From NCBI RefSeq assembly GCF_024105635.1, contig NZ_WYDQ01000001.1:3968501-4032500 (forward strand): 64,000 nucleotides of DNA. The letters run 5' to 3'. A program made the position numbers and the translations under genes. The DNA is from Oceanicola sp. 502str15. Lineage in GTDB: Bacteria; Pseudomonadota; Alphaproteobacteria; Rhodobacterales; Rhodobacteraceae. Positions 25,766 to 34,662 of the stretch are shown here, in pieces (the first letter of the stretch is position 1; each line of letters starts with the position of its first letter). The notes under the pieces were generated by a model that made no database searches, was not told the origin of the DNA, and worked only from the letters and a program-made list of their open reading frames with translations.

Positions 25766-26416
25766 CTATTCGCTCGCTTTCTTGCAGCAGCGTAGAAGCG
25801 AGTGCGCTACATCGATCTCTGCACCATTTTGCCGGACGTGTTGCGTACGAAATCGTAGGGCAGTTCCTATGACCGGTAGGTCTTCAGGACCTTCTTTGAG
25901 CGATAGCTCTGACGATTTGCTTTGAACCACTTTGATTATCCGCTCAGCTGCAGACGATAGATCATCGTCGAGTACGTAGCCAAGCATGCCCCCGAAGGGC
26001 AGCCCCTCGGAGTACTTATCAGTAACATATCTCGACAGTCCTTCCGTCACATACTTTCCGGAGAGCGCCTGAAAACCCGATGGCATGACGACACTCAATC
26101 GTTTTGCCTCATAGGCTAGATAGCACGTCTGATCTTGGTTCCAGAAGAGGACAAGATCTATTCTGCCGTCGCGCGTATACGCGCCTGAAGTACTCAGTCC
26201 AGCAGGCTCGAACTGTGTCTCCCAAAAATGAAATAGTCGTCGCATTCCAGGATCGGAACCGAACCTGTGGCGAAGATCATGAGTGATTTCATCTTCTTCA
26301 GGATTCTCCCCCAATTTCTCGATCGTCGTTGGCAGGATATGGCACAGCCGTTCGATGAACCGCTCATCAAACCCCTTGAACTCACTCAGCCAAGCCGCAC
26401 CACTACCAATGATCAA
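25766..26416 (-). CDS. PD-(D/E)XK nuclease-like protein, third gene of a methylase operon
   Basis: This 216-residue protein contains YTRDGRIDLVLFW followed by CYLAYEAKRL, giving D87 and E103-A-K105 at the spacing of a PD-(D/E)XK endonuclease core. The N-terminal helices (FIERLCHILPTTIEKL) and DDDLSSAAERI are otherwise unrecognised. Its start overlaps the methylase stop by four bases (ATGA on the reverse strand), so the two products are made together, presumably as the cleaving and the protecting arms of a restriction system. Convergent with the gene on its left. Confidence 0.75.
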   Translation of the reverse strand: MIIGSGAAWLSEFKGFDERFIERLCHILPTTIEKLGENPEEDEITHDLRHRFGSDPGMRRLFHFWETQFEPAGLSTSGAYTRDGRIDLVLFWNQDQTCYLAYEAKRLSVVMPSGFQALSGKYVTEGLSRYVTDKYSEGLPFGGMLGYVLDDDLSSAAERIIKVVQSKSSELSLKEGPEDLPVIGTALRFRTQHVRQNGAEIDVAHSLLRCCKKASE

Positions 26417-29400
26417 GAAACTGCGCTCTGTACCGAAGAAGTCTGGAGGAGCGTCTGCAAGTCGCTTGCAATTACGTCGGCATCTGTCAAAGCAGACGAC
26501 TTAAGCCAAAACCTTTTTTGCAAGGGCTTTATTAGATAAAGCGATCTACCCGAGAAAATCCTAATGTCCGGTACAGTTTGAAAGTTGCGGGCTACCGAAG
26601 TACCTAGCTTCTGCGATAGAGACTGCAGGCAGTCTGTAAAGGTTTCGTCTCGGTCCTCACGGAAAGGTGTCGCATTCTTAGCGTCGGTCAGTTGAAGCAT
26701 CAAGATACCGAAGTCTTGATTCGAGCCAATTATTTCGGCCGAAACACACATTTTCTCTGGGAACCAGAAAGACAGACTAGAAATAAGTTGCTGAGCATAG
26801 GCCTTCCGTTCAATTGGGTCGCTTTGTTTCCAGAGTTCTGGGAAACTGCCGGAACTTGGTTGGACAGCTGGCAAGACATAATTCACAGTATCTTCGACAA
26901 CAGTGATCTCTTCCTCAGAAAGACCAAAGTATGAGTATATATGCGCATCGATTTCACGAAGGGCAAACTCAATGTCATTCTGAGGGCGCAAAAAATCGCC
27001 TGTACGCTCTTGTTCTCGATCAACTAAGTTCTCGACAGCCAGCTGTATTGAAATTGCCGCTTCCGGGTCAGGAAGATCGTCGGGGCGCGGCATTGGAAGG
27101 CGAAGCAACTCTGCTTGTTGAACTTCGGGTCGCGACGCGCCGAATGATGACGTTCCGTGAAAGGCAAACCAAGCAGCGAGCCGACTGTTAAGGTAGCCTG
27201 CTATGAACTTTGCACGAGTTGTTTCTTCTTCTGGAGCAACGATTGCCTGAAGTATGTGCTGGAAGGACAATGGGACATCTGAATAAGCTGCCCTAAGCCG
27301 ACCAGTCGCAGCATCAACTCCTCTTCTAAACAAGATTCGAGGGCCTGAGAACGCTCGCTCAAATCCGCTCCGCCGGACTCGACTCGAATTCCATGGCTCA
27401 AGATGATCTGTTGTGAGAACGAGTGCGGATACCGCGTTCACGGGCAGGTCAGGAATTCGTCCGACAGATGAGCTTTCTTTGAAACTTTGCGGACCCGACA
27501 CCTCGCTGCGTCCATGGTAGGGTTGGTAGCCCTGACCCACTACCCAGCCCACAGATGGGTTGCCTTTCTTTCTTTGAACGCTACCAAATTCACTGACAAA
27601 TGCTGAAAGTTTGGGAAGACGGTCCAGATGACCAAACAACTTTGCTTCAGCACCCCGCATCCAGAGCCGTTGTTTGAACACAAGTGGGTTCCGTTTGACA
27701 TCCGCGAGGCTGAGAGATGATTTGTCGATCGAACTTAGAGTCACAAATCTTTTGATCTTGAGGTTAAGGTCAGCTTTAGGCGTCCAGTAGTCAAAGTGAT
27801 AACTGTCCTTTGCCGCTTTGTTTCCGTACACCATCAATGCAGTCGGATAGATCGCACCGTCGAAAAGCTGCCGGCGTAAATCCGATAGATTGATGACTAC
27901 CCGCATCCCGACCGTTTCAAATAGCTGGATGCGTGCCGCGACACCCTTTGCTGCATGGTTGTGCAGAAAACCCATGGCCGGCAAAAGGAACCCAACGCAG
28001 CCATCAGCTGAAACATGTTGTTGCGCCTTCCAGACAAATGCCCAAGCAACTTCACCGCTTGGTGTTGGAAGTTTTCGCGCCTTGCACCAGTTAAGGCCAG
28101 ATCCGAGTATATTGCGCCGACTTGTCCACGGGGGGTTTCCAACTATCACATCGGCCGCATGTTCGCCTGGGTCCGCGTCGAAAAAGTCCTTGCAAACTAG
28201 CGTGTGGTCCCAAAGAGATGGCAGCAAACGACCCTTCTTTGCGAGAGTCCGAATGTTGGGTGGCGAAACTTCTTCGAGTAGCGCGATGTATAGGGAAAAC
28301 ACGGCTACGCGCACTGCACTTCCGTTAAGATCGAAGCCACGAACTCGCTGAAGCGTCTCTACTAGTTTGTCCCAAGAAGGCTTCGCATTCTGGCCTTCAT
28401 TTCGCCGATGCTCACATAGGCGCTGGAAGCTCCGCACTAGGAAGATTCCGGAGCCGCAAGCAGGATCCAAAAAAACTCCATGAGTCTTCGTCTTCGAGCT
28501 TAAGGTATCCCATACGGTTGATATGGTCGTATCGACCAAGAACATTGGCGTATAGTATGCGCCTGTATCGGAACGAGATTGGGGGTCGTATCCAAGAAAG
28601 CGGTCATAAACGGCGCTTATTAGCTCGACTGGAATGAAGGCAAAGTCGTAGCCCCAGAACCGCATCTGACCATTGGCTCCAGCCATCTCCTCTTTGCCTT
28701 CTCGGAAGCGCCTGAGAATTAGCAACGCATCTGCGGTGAGGCAGTGTGGGTGTTGGGAGTCGTCGAATGAACACGGCGCAACAAACAAATCGCCATTAAA
28801 GTCGCGTTGAAGCGCTGCAAACAGTGCTTCAAGCGCCGCAACATCGCCAGAGTAGAGAATCGCATTCAGCCCCTTGTACGTACCGTTAGTTGCCTCTTGG
28901 AAAAACGTCGCGGTCGTAATCTCACGATCTTCGAGATACGCTACGAACATCGTTTGGATAAGTATGGCCTGCGCCTCATCTGCCGACAGGCCTTCCTCGG
29001 ACAGCAGGTCGTGAGCTACTTCAAGATTGTTTAAGAGAACGCGATCAATCCGAGACTTCGGATCAAAGTAAGTCTCCTTTTCCAGCCAAAGACGACCGCT
29101 CTCCGCGCCATAAACATAATTGCGAAGCGCTAGCGCGTCGGCTGTAGCGTTGACAGCTTCGATTAGACAGCGGTCCTCAAACTGTGTTCGATCCCCAGTG
29201 CCAGGGTCTCGGGCAAGGGAAAACACCCTCACCTCATCCTCTGCGGGAACGATCAAAATGCTTGCCAGTCCTTGGTTCCACAGTGCTGCGTGAACCTTCA
29301 TGACTTCATCTCGATCATACTGCTCTTGCTCGAACACCATGATCTGTGGAACACCTTGGTTGCAGAACACTCCCGATATGGAGAGTTTTTGCATAGCTTT

Positions 29401-29511
29401 TCGAATTTCATCAGCGTACGGCGTGCCAGTAACCGGCTGCCCCGGCTCGAAGTACTCCGGAGCAACACGCTCAGAGAGCGCAAGCATATCCCGCCAAGCT
29501 GGATAGGTCAT
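26413..29511 (-). CDS. N6-adenine DNA methylase (type IIG/Eco57I-like)
   Basis: This 1032-residue protein has the gamma-class methylase motifs GAYYTP at 317-322, LDPACGSGIFLV with DPACGSG at 349-355 (S-adenosylmethionine binding) and VIVGNPPW with NPPW at 459-462 (catalytic). A large C-terminal region with PHRP-like substrate-recognition character follows (LVLTTDHLEPWN, GYLNSRLAAWF, LRLPMPRPDDLPD). The first 300 residues are helical and lack an obvious nuclease motif, so cleavage is probably supplied by the downstream PD-(D/E)XK gene. It overlaps genes on both sides by four bases, making a tight three-gene operon. Confidence 0.88.
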   Translation of the reverse strand: MTYPAWRDMLALSERVAPEYFEPGQPVTGTPYADEIRKAMQKLSISGVFCNQGVPQIMVFEQEQYDRDEVMKVHAALWNQGLASILIVPAEDEVRVFSLARDPGTGDRTQFEDRCLIEAVNATADALALRNYVYGAESGRLWLEKETYFDPKSRIDRVLLNNLEVAHDLLSEEGLSADEAQAILIQTMFVAYLEDREITTATFFQEATNGTYKGLNAILYSGDVAALEALFAALQRDFNGDLFVAPCSFDDSQHPHCLTADALLILRRFREGKEEMAGANGQMRFWGYDFAFIPVELISAVYDRFLGYDPQSRSDTGAYYTPMFLVDTTISTVWDTLSSKTKTHGVFLDPACGSGIFLVRSFQRLCEHRRNEGQNAKPSWDKLVETLQRVRGFDLNGSAVRVAVFSLYIALLEEVSPPNIRTLAKKGRLLPSLWDHTLVCKDFFDADPGEHAADVIVGNPPWTSRRNILGSGLNWCKARKLPTPSGEVAWAFVWKAQQHVSADGCVGFLLPAMGFLHNHAAKGVAARIQLFETVGMRVVINLSDLRRQLFDGAIYPTALMVYGNKAAKDSYHFDYWTPKADLNLKIKRFVTLSSIDKSSLSLADVKRNPLVFKQRLWMRGAEAKLFGHLDRLPKLSAFVSEFGSVQRKKGNPSVGWVVGQGYQPYHGRSEVSGPQSFKESSSVGRIPDLPVNAVSALVLTTDHLEPWNSSRVRRSGFERAFSGPRILFRRGVDAATGRLRAAYSDVPLSFQHILQAIVAPEEETTRAKFIAGYLNSRLAAWFAFHGTSSFGASRPEVQQAELLRLPMPRPDDLPDPEAAISIQLAVENLVDREQERTGDFLRPQNDIEFALREIDAHIYSYFGLSEEEITVVEDTVNYVLPAVQPSSGSFPELWKQSDPIERKAYAQQLISSLSFWFPEKMCVSAEIIGSNQDFGILMLQLTDAKNATPFREDRDETFTDCLQSLSQKLGTSVARNFQTVPDIRIFSGRSLYLIKPLQKRFWLKSSALTDADVIASDLQTLLQTSSVQSAVS

Positions 29512-30002
29512 GACGTACCCGATTTGCGCGCCACCTCGACGGGTGGGAAGTAAATTGGCACTTGTTCACGATCGGCTTCGTGCAGGAGTGCAGCGGTCAA
29601 CTGTTCCACAATCGGAGCCAGCGGAACCAAGAGGCAAGGTGACTCAATCGGCCGATTTTCGGAACGAGGAACGAGAACACAGCTCTTGTCGACCAGAGAA
29701 AGTAGAAGAACAGAATTCGCCAAAAGAGACCAAGGCTGTTTGTGCACTGCCTGTCCTAGGGACACCGATTGCTCAGCGAAAGACGCGACCGAGATGCCCC
29801 ATTGTTCGCGAAGAAACTTGATTAGCACTCCAACTACGAGATCACTAGCTGTGAATGCCGGCGCATAGCCATTCCGCCCATGAAAAACGGGCAAGGACTT
29901 TCTCCAATGCCTTAGCGTTTCTTGTGAGATCCCTAGCGTATCTCTGAACTGTGCAGGAGAGAGTTTCACTGTACGAGCCGTCTGAATTGTTGTTGACAAC
30001 AA
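29508..30002 (-). CDS. MerR-like helix-turn-helix protein, first gene of the methylase operon
   Basis: The 164-residue product begins with a MerR-type helix-turn-helix (KLSPAQFRDTLGISQETLRHWRKSLPVFHGRNGYAPAFTASDLVV spans roughly residues 13-57) and continues with a hydrophobic, unrecognised domain. The start is TTG; no ATG exists in the open part of the frame, and an in-frame stop lies four codons upstream. The start codon lies inside a perfect TTGTTG-A-CAACAA dyad, suggesting self-repression. It overlaps the methylase gene by four bases and likely controls the operon's dose, as controller proteins do in many restriction systems. Confidence 0.75.
   Translation of the reverse strand: MLSTTIQTARTVKLSPAQFRDTLGISQETLRHWRKSLPVFHGRNGYAPAFTASDLVVGVLIKFLREQWGISVASFAEQSVSLGQAVHKQPWSLLANSVLLLSLVDKSCVLVPRSENRPIESPCLLVPLAPIVEQLTAALLHEADREQVPIYFPPVEVARKSGTS
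29990..30002. promoter_or_regulatory. Dyad over the start of the methylase operon
   Basis: TTGTTG and CAACAA flank one central A, forming a perfect 6-bp-arm palindrome that covers the TTG start codon of the helix-turn-helix gene. A protein bound here would block translation start or early transcription. The symmetry is visible; the ligand protein is inferred. Confidence 0.45.
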
Positions 30003-30175
30003 ACTGGATTGTTATGCCCACAGTGTCAAGCGTTCTTGTTATGTTCTATTTGGGCGTTATTTCAGGTATCCCCAATGTCTCCTTTTCCATTCTTGGCTAT
30101 GAGCCATGGCATCCGCAGCGAACTTCCGCTTTCTGCCCTACCCAGACCCAGTCAGCTCACTCCGTGATCATGGGG

Positions 30176-30499
30176 CTAGGAGATCAAGAAGTCATCCAAC
30201 GACTTCCCGGCCTCCAGCGCTTCCTTGATCCATCGAGGTTGCCGACCACGGCCGGACCAGGTCACTGCAGAGTTCTCGGGATGGCGATACTTGGGCTTGC
30301 TCCGCGCCCTGGTGCGCCGTGGCCTTCTATCGCCAGTGAGTTCGGCGAGGCTGAAGCCAAACTCCTTTGCCTTGGCTTCCGCGGCGGCGATGGCGTCTTT
30401 TCTACGCTGAGCGTCCAATGCTTCTAGCGCAACTTCAATGCGGGTTCGTAGAGCTTCAAGGTCCTTTCGCTTCATCTTTGAAAGATCAGTCTTGGTCAT
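30176..30499 (-). CDS. H-NS-like nucleoid protein / silencer
   Basis: This 107-residue basic protein starts with a helical oligomerisation segment (MKRKDLEALRTRIEVALEALDAQRRKDAIAAAEAKAKEFG region, residues about 9-48) and ends with the H-NS DNA-binding signature YRHPENSAVTWSGRGRQPRWIKEAL. Such proteins bind AT-rich foreign DNA and silence it. The start was set at the internal ATG after the upstream open part, where the family N-terminus begins. It sits next to the most AT-rich DNA in the window, its own promoter region, and in the middle of the island, where it may keep island genes quiet. Confidence 0.88.
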   Translation of the reverse strand: MTKTDLSKMKRKDLEALRTRIEVALEALDAQRRKDAIAAAEAKAKEFGFSLAELTGDRRPRRTRARSKPKYRHPENSAVTWSGRGRQPRWIKEALEAGKSLDDFLIS

Positions 30500-31056
30500 G
30501 TTCCCGTCCTGCGCATTGATTGAGCTTTTCATAGGCCACCTTTGTCCCGCGGCAATATGCAACCTGCTCGATCTCCAAGTGGTCTTCTTGGGTTCGCGGT
30601 GTTTTTGCGATTTGTTGGCTGAATGGCGGCGCCCGAGTTTCCGGATGTGTTTTGGTTCATACCATATTTAATCCACATTTATGTGCGGTGATTTCGGCGG
30701 TTTGGTTTTCGGTATTGTTGCATTTGTAGATTGCTTTTCATTTCATGTTTAAATTAAAGAGTAAAAAAATAATATGCAAAGTTAATTAATTATTGCCAAT
30801 AGGCACACTTTGGAATACTTAGAGATTCCGGGGCGTCCCGCAGTGGCAAGGTGGCTGCGAGGGCTTAGTCGGATGGCCCTGGATGCCTTGAAAAAGTCCA
30901 CTGACCGGATGGCGGTGGCAAAAGCCCCGGATGGGGCACCCGGTTTCCTTCGGATGTTGGTGCCGGTCATTAAACCAACCCGCATTTGAACGCGTCAGCG
31001 CGCGTCTTCCATGGTGGAAGATGTGTCGCCCGCAAGTCCAGGAATTGGAGACCGGC
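30500..31056. promoter_or_regulatory. AT-rich intergenic region between the H-NS-like gene and the ParB/methylase gene
   Basis: There is no gene here. The stretch around 30590-30800 is strikingly AT-rich, with runs such as TTTAAATTAAAGAG, AAAAAAATAATATG and GTTAATTAATTATTG, in contrast to the GC-rich surroundings. This is the kind of DNA bound by H-NS proteins and is likely to hold the divergent promoters of the two neighbouring genes. The part from about 30830 to 31056 returns to normal composition. Confidence 0.6.
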
Positions 31057-32370
31057 ATGGAAGCCGTATTTGAAGGTGTGGCCACTGGGGATCTCGTACC
31101 CTCCCTTCGAAACGCCAGAACACATAGCCCGAGCCAGATCGAACAGATCGCGGCGAGTATCGAGAGGTTTGGGTTCACAAACCCCGTCTTGATCGATGAG
31201 AAGGGCGTGATCATCGCGGGACACGGGCGGCTAGCTGCCGCCCTCCAGCTGGGGCTGGATCAGGTTCCTACGATCCGCATTGGCTATCTTAATGAACCTG
31301 AGAAACGGGCCTTGATGCTTGCGGACAACAAGATCGCCCTCAATGCCGGGTGGGATGAGGCGCAGCTGGCGGCAGAGTTGTCGGACCTGGCTTCTTTCGA
31401 CCTCGATTTCGACCTCACGATCACCGGCTTCGAAGTAGCCGAGATCGATATGATCATCGATCCAGGCACCGCAGATGTAGCCGCCACGCCGGAAGAGGCG
31501 CCACTGCCGGACCCTTTGGCCGCCGCGGTCGCTGTAGCTGGCGATCTTTGGGCGCTCGGAGATCACCGGATCCTCTGCGGTGATGCCAGGAACCCGGATG
31601 CCTATGCACGTCTTATGGAGGGCAGGGTGGCGGATGCCTGCTTCACGGACCCGCCTTACAACGTGCCGATCAAGGGCCACGTCAGTGGAAAGGGAAAGGT
31701 ACAGCACGTGGAGTTCGCCGAAGCGTGCGGTGAGATGTCTTCCGCTGAGTTTGAGAGGTTTCTGGCGGAGGCGCTCGGTCTCGTGGCGCGCCATAGCAAG
31801 TCAGGGGCCGTGTGCTTCGCCTGCATGGACTGGCGCCATTTGCGGGAAATCCAGGACGCGGGTAAGGCGGCCTTCGGTCAAATGCTCAACTTGTGTGTCT
31901 GGGCAAAAACCAATGGCGGGATGGGATCGCTGTACCGATCTCAGCATGAGCTGGTCTTTGTGTTCCGAAAGGGCAGGGCGAGTCATAGGAACAACGTTCA
32001 GCTGGGTCGCTACGGTCGGAACCGCACGAACCTCTGGACCTATCCGGGGGTCAACACATTCCGAAAAGACCGGATGGCCGAATTGACAGCCCATCCGACC
32101 GCCAAGCCAGTGGCCATGGTGCAGGATGCAATCCGGGACGTCACGGCACGTAAGGAGGTTGTTCTCGACCCCTTCCTGGGAGCGGGCGCGACAGTCATCG
32201 CTGCGGAACGAAGTGGGCGCGTCGCCTACGGCATGGAGATCGACCCAGGGTATGTCGATGTCATCCTGCGTCGCTGGCGTGCGGAGACTGGTCAGGAACC
32301 GATACGGCTGCGAGATCACCGCAGCCTGACCTCACTCGAGGCGGATCTCATGTTGGAGGTGGTGCAATGA
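31057..32370 (+). CDS. ParB-like domain / DNA methyltransferase fusion (phage type)
   Basis: This protein of 437 residues has an N-terminal ParB/sulfiredoxin-like domain (NARTHSPSQIEQIAASIERFGFTNPVLIDEKGVIIAGHGRLAAALQLG spans about residues 18-65). A beta-class adenine/cytosine-N4 methyltransferase follows, with DACFTDPPYNVP as catalytic motif, WAKTNGGMGSLYRSQHELVFVFRKG and DPFLGAGATVIAAE as cofactor motif. Such fusions are frequent in phages and prophages just before packaging genes. The start chosen has GGAG six bases upstream; an in-frame ATG at 31021 is the alternative. It is coupled to the DUF5681 gene by a 4-bp overlap. Confidence 0.87.
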   Translation: MEAVFEGVATGDLVPSLRNARTHSPSQIEQIAASIERFGFTNPVLIDEKGVIIAGHGRLAAALQLGLDQVPTIRIGYLNEPEKRALMLADNKIALNAGWDEAQLAAELSDLASFDLDFDLTITGFEVAEIDMIIDPGTADVAATPEEAPLPDPLAAAVAVAGDLWALGDHRILCGDARNPDAYARLMEGRVADACFTDPPYNVPIKGHVSGKGKVQHVEFAEACGEMSSAEFERFLAEALGLVARHSKSGAVCFACMDWRHLREIQDAGKAAFGQMLNLCVWAKTNGGMGSLYRSQHELVFVFRKGRASHRNNVQLGRYGRNRTNLWTYPGVNTFRKDRMAELTAHPTAKPVAMVQDAIRDVTARKEVVLDPFLGAGATVIAAERSGRVAYGMEIDPGYVDVILRRWRAETGQEPIRLRDHRSLTSLEADLMLEVVQ

Positions 32371-32783
32371 CTGATCAGAATAATGATGAACCTGTCGGCT
32401 ACGGAAAGCCTCCCAAGCATTCACGGTTCCGCAAGGGGCAATCCGGGAACCCGAAAGGGCGTCCGACACGTACGAAGAACTTCAGGAAGGACCTTCAGGA
32501 CGTGCTCTCGGAGGGTGTTCCTATCACTCAAAACGGCCAACCGAGAAATATCAGCACACAGAAGGCAGCGCTCATGCGCTTGAAGGAGAAGGCTTTGAAG
32601 GGAGACGCCCGCGCGTTGGATCGACTGCTCGCACTCGCACAGCAACATTCCGACGACATGGAAGCGCGCGGCGCAGAGCAGGCGCTGGCGGCTTACGAAA
32701 GCGAGATCCTTGACCGCTGGTTCAACCGATACACTCTGGATCGGGCGGCTGCTGAGGATAAAGGGGAGGACGGTGATGTCTGA
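32367..32783 (+). CDS. DUF5681 protein (phage small-terminase-like)
   Basis: This 138-residue protein opens with the DUF5681 signature GYGKPPKHSRFRKGQSGNPKGRPTRTKN, a basic glycine/proline-rich segment, followed by helices. Proteins of this type lie immediately before large terminase genes in alphaproteobacterial prophages and are presumed to act as a small terminase or DNA-recognition subunit. Its stop overlaps the terminase start by eight bases, so both are translated together. No further phage structural genes follow, so this is a remnant or satellite-type arrangement. Confidence 0.82.
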   Translation: MTDQNNDEPVGYGKPPKHSRFRKGQSGNPKGRPTRTKNFRKDLQDVLSEGVPITQNGQPRNISTQKAALMRLKEKALKGDARALDRLLALAQQHSDDMEARGAEQALAAYESEILDRWFNRYTLDRAAAEDKGEDGDV

Positions 32784-34188
32784 TCCGGACAAGGTTGCCG
32801 CTTTCACCGCGGTGTTGCGTAAGGACCTCTCGAGTTTCATTCAGCAGTCATTCGCGACTGTCGATCCTGGGACTCAGTATGTGCATGAATGGTATGTCGA
32901 CGCTATTGCCTACCAACTCGACAGGGTGGCCCGCGGGGAGATCACTCGGTTGATCATTACGATGCCGCCGCGCACCATGAAGTCGATATCCGGGTCAGTG
33001 GCCTTTCCGGCCTACCTCTTGGGGCATTATCCGCGGAAGAAGCTACTGACGGCGTCCTACGCGGATGGCCTCGCTGAAAAATTGGCACTTGATTGTCAGA
33101 AGTTCATGATGGCGCCGTGGTATCAGCGCTGTTTCCCGCAGACGAGGATTGCCAGGGGCAGGAGCTCCCGGCGGGATTTCGAGACCACGTTGGGTGGCGG
33201 CCGGTTCTCGACCTCCATCGGCGGGACTGTGACCGGGCGCGGAGGTGACATCATCATCATCGACGATCCTCACAAGCCCGATGAGGCGACCTCTGATGCC
33301 AAGCGCAACGCCGTACTGGACTGGTACCGCTCCACGTTGCTCAGTCGTCTCAATGACCCTGTCAAGTCCGCCATCATCCTGATCCAGCAACGCGTTCACG
33401 AAGAGGATCTGGCCGGAATGCTCCTCGAACAAGGCGGATGGACGCATCTGAACCTGCCGGCCATTGCCGAAGAACGGATGGAGTTCCCCATGGGGCCGGA
33501 TCGAAGCCTGATCTTCATCGAGGGGATCCCTTTGTTCTCGGGGAGGTTGCCTCCGGACCTGCTGGAACGTCGCCGGAAGGAGCTGGGCTCATATGTCTAC
33601 GCGGCGCAATATCAGCAGCGACCAGCCCCGCTCGGCGGTGGGCTCGTAAAGTGGAGCTGGTTCCGGACCTACGATGAACCGCCAACGCGCTGCGACGATG
33701 ATCGTATTGTACAAAGCTGGGATACGGCCTGCAACGCGGAGGAGGCAAATGATTACTCGGTCTGTACGACCTGGCTTGTGCGGGGAGCGTCTGCGTGGTT
33801 GCTCGATGTGATCCGGACGAAGCTGGAGTTTCCGCAGCTGCGGCGACGGATCATTAAAGAAGCCGGGCGATGGGACGCCAGCCTTGTGCTCATCGAGCAG
33901 GCTGGGTCCGGTATATCGCTCTACCAGGACCTTTACGACAATACACTTCTCAACGTTCGAGGGGTGAAACCCAGAGACGATAAGGCGACGCGGCTTCTGA
34001 GTGTGACGCCACTGATAGAGTGCGGCCGGATCGCGATCCCCAAAGAAGCGCCCTGGCTCGCCGAGTTTCAGCGGGAAATTGTGAACTTCCCAAGAGGTAA
34101 GCACGACGACCAGGTCGACAGCCTGTCACAGTTCCTGAAGTGGCTGGGGGAACCGGATGGGCGGGTGCTGATTGATTCGATCAGTTGA
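32776..34188 (+). CDS. terL: Phage terminase large subunit
   Basis: The 470-residue product has both terminase domains: an ATPase with a Walker-A-like MPPRTMKS at 63-70 and IIIIDDP at 159-165, and an RNase-H-like nuclease with SWDTACNAEEANDYSV and the late acidic motif GKHDDQVDSLSQFL. This enzyme drives and cuts phage DNA during packaging. A GGGGAGGA ribosome site precedes the ATG. The reading frame is complete, but portal, capsid and tail genes are absent and an insertion sequence lies 130 bp downstream, so packaging of its own phage is not possible from this locus. Confidence 0.92.
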   Translation: MSDPDKVAAFTAVLRKDLSSFIQQSFATVDPGTQYVHEWYVDAIAYQLDRVARGEITRLIITMPPRTMKSISGSVAFPAYLLGHYPRKKLLTASYADGLAEKLALDCQKFMMAPWYQRCFPQTRIARGRSSRRDFETTLGGGRFSTSIGGTVTGRGGDIIIIDDPHKPDEATSDAKRNAVLDWYRSTLLSRLNDPVKSAIILIQQRVHEEDLAGMLLEQGGWTHLNLPAIAEERMEFPMGPDRSLIFIEGIPLFSGRLPPDLLERRRKELGSYVYAAQYQQRPAPLGGGLVKWSWFRTYDEPPTRCDDDRIVQSWDTACNAEEANDYSVCTTWLVRGASAWLLDVIRTKLEFPQLRRRIIKEAGRWDASLVLIEQAGSGISLYQDLYDNTLLNVRGVKPRDDKATRLLSVTPLIECGRIAIPKEAPWLAEFQREIVNFPRGKHDDQVDSLSQFLKWLGEPDGRVLIDSIS

Positions 34189-34380
34189 GTGTTGCACGCA
34201 AGAGCATGTCAGTGACGCTTCGCTGCAGTTTGAATTGCGGGGCCAATGACACGGGAGGACAAGGCACTCCACCACCGCTGGTAGGCAGACGTTCTCAAGA
34301 TCCGGGAGGCGTTGCACTGGCCTGCTGCCGGTTTCGTGGACACGAAGATAAGATCGTGATGGCGATACTGGACACAGAAG

Positions 34381-34662
34381 ATGAAGAGACGGATCTTTAG
34401 CGAAGAGGTCAAGATCGAGGCAATGAGCCTGGTGCAGGAGCGCGGCGTCGCCGTGGTTCAAGTCAGCCGGGACCTCGAGGTCGCAGCGAGCGTCCTGCGT
34501 CGATGGATCAGGGAAGCCAACGCGGCTCCTGTAGCCGCCTTTGCTGGTAATGAGTAGCAACGCGCGGAGATTGCGGCCTTGAAGAAAGAGATCGCCAAGC
34601 TCAAGGCGGAGCGTGACATCTCAAAAAAGGCGGCAGCATAACTCGCGCGGGAAGCGACATGA
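34381..34662 (+). pseudogene. IS3-type orfA, with two in-frame stops
   Basis: The frame begins MKRRIFSEEVKIEAMSLVQERG and has the helix-turn-helix plus leucine-zipper character of IS3 OrfA (VSRDLEVAASVLRRWIRE, later EIAALKKEIAKLKAERD). TAG at 34555 and TAA at 34639 interrupt it; the normal end would be the TGA at 34660, which overlaps the orfB ATG as ATGA. Both changes look like point substitutions of sense codons. OrfA is needed for binding the element's ends, so the element cannot move alone. Confidence 0.85.

Noticed and set aside
30985..34188. Region as a complete prophage
   Set aside because: Only methylase, DUF5681 and terminase are present; no portal, protease, capsid, tail or lysis gene is seen.
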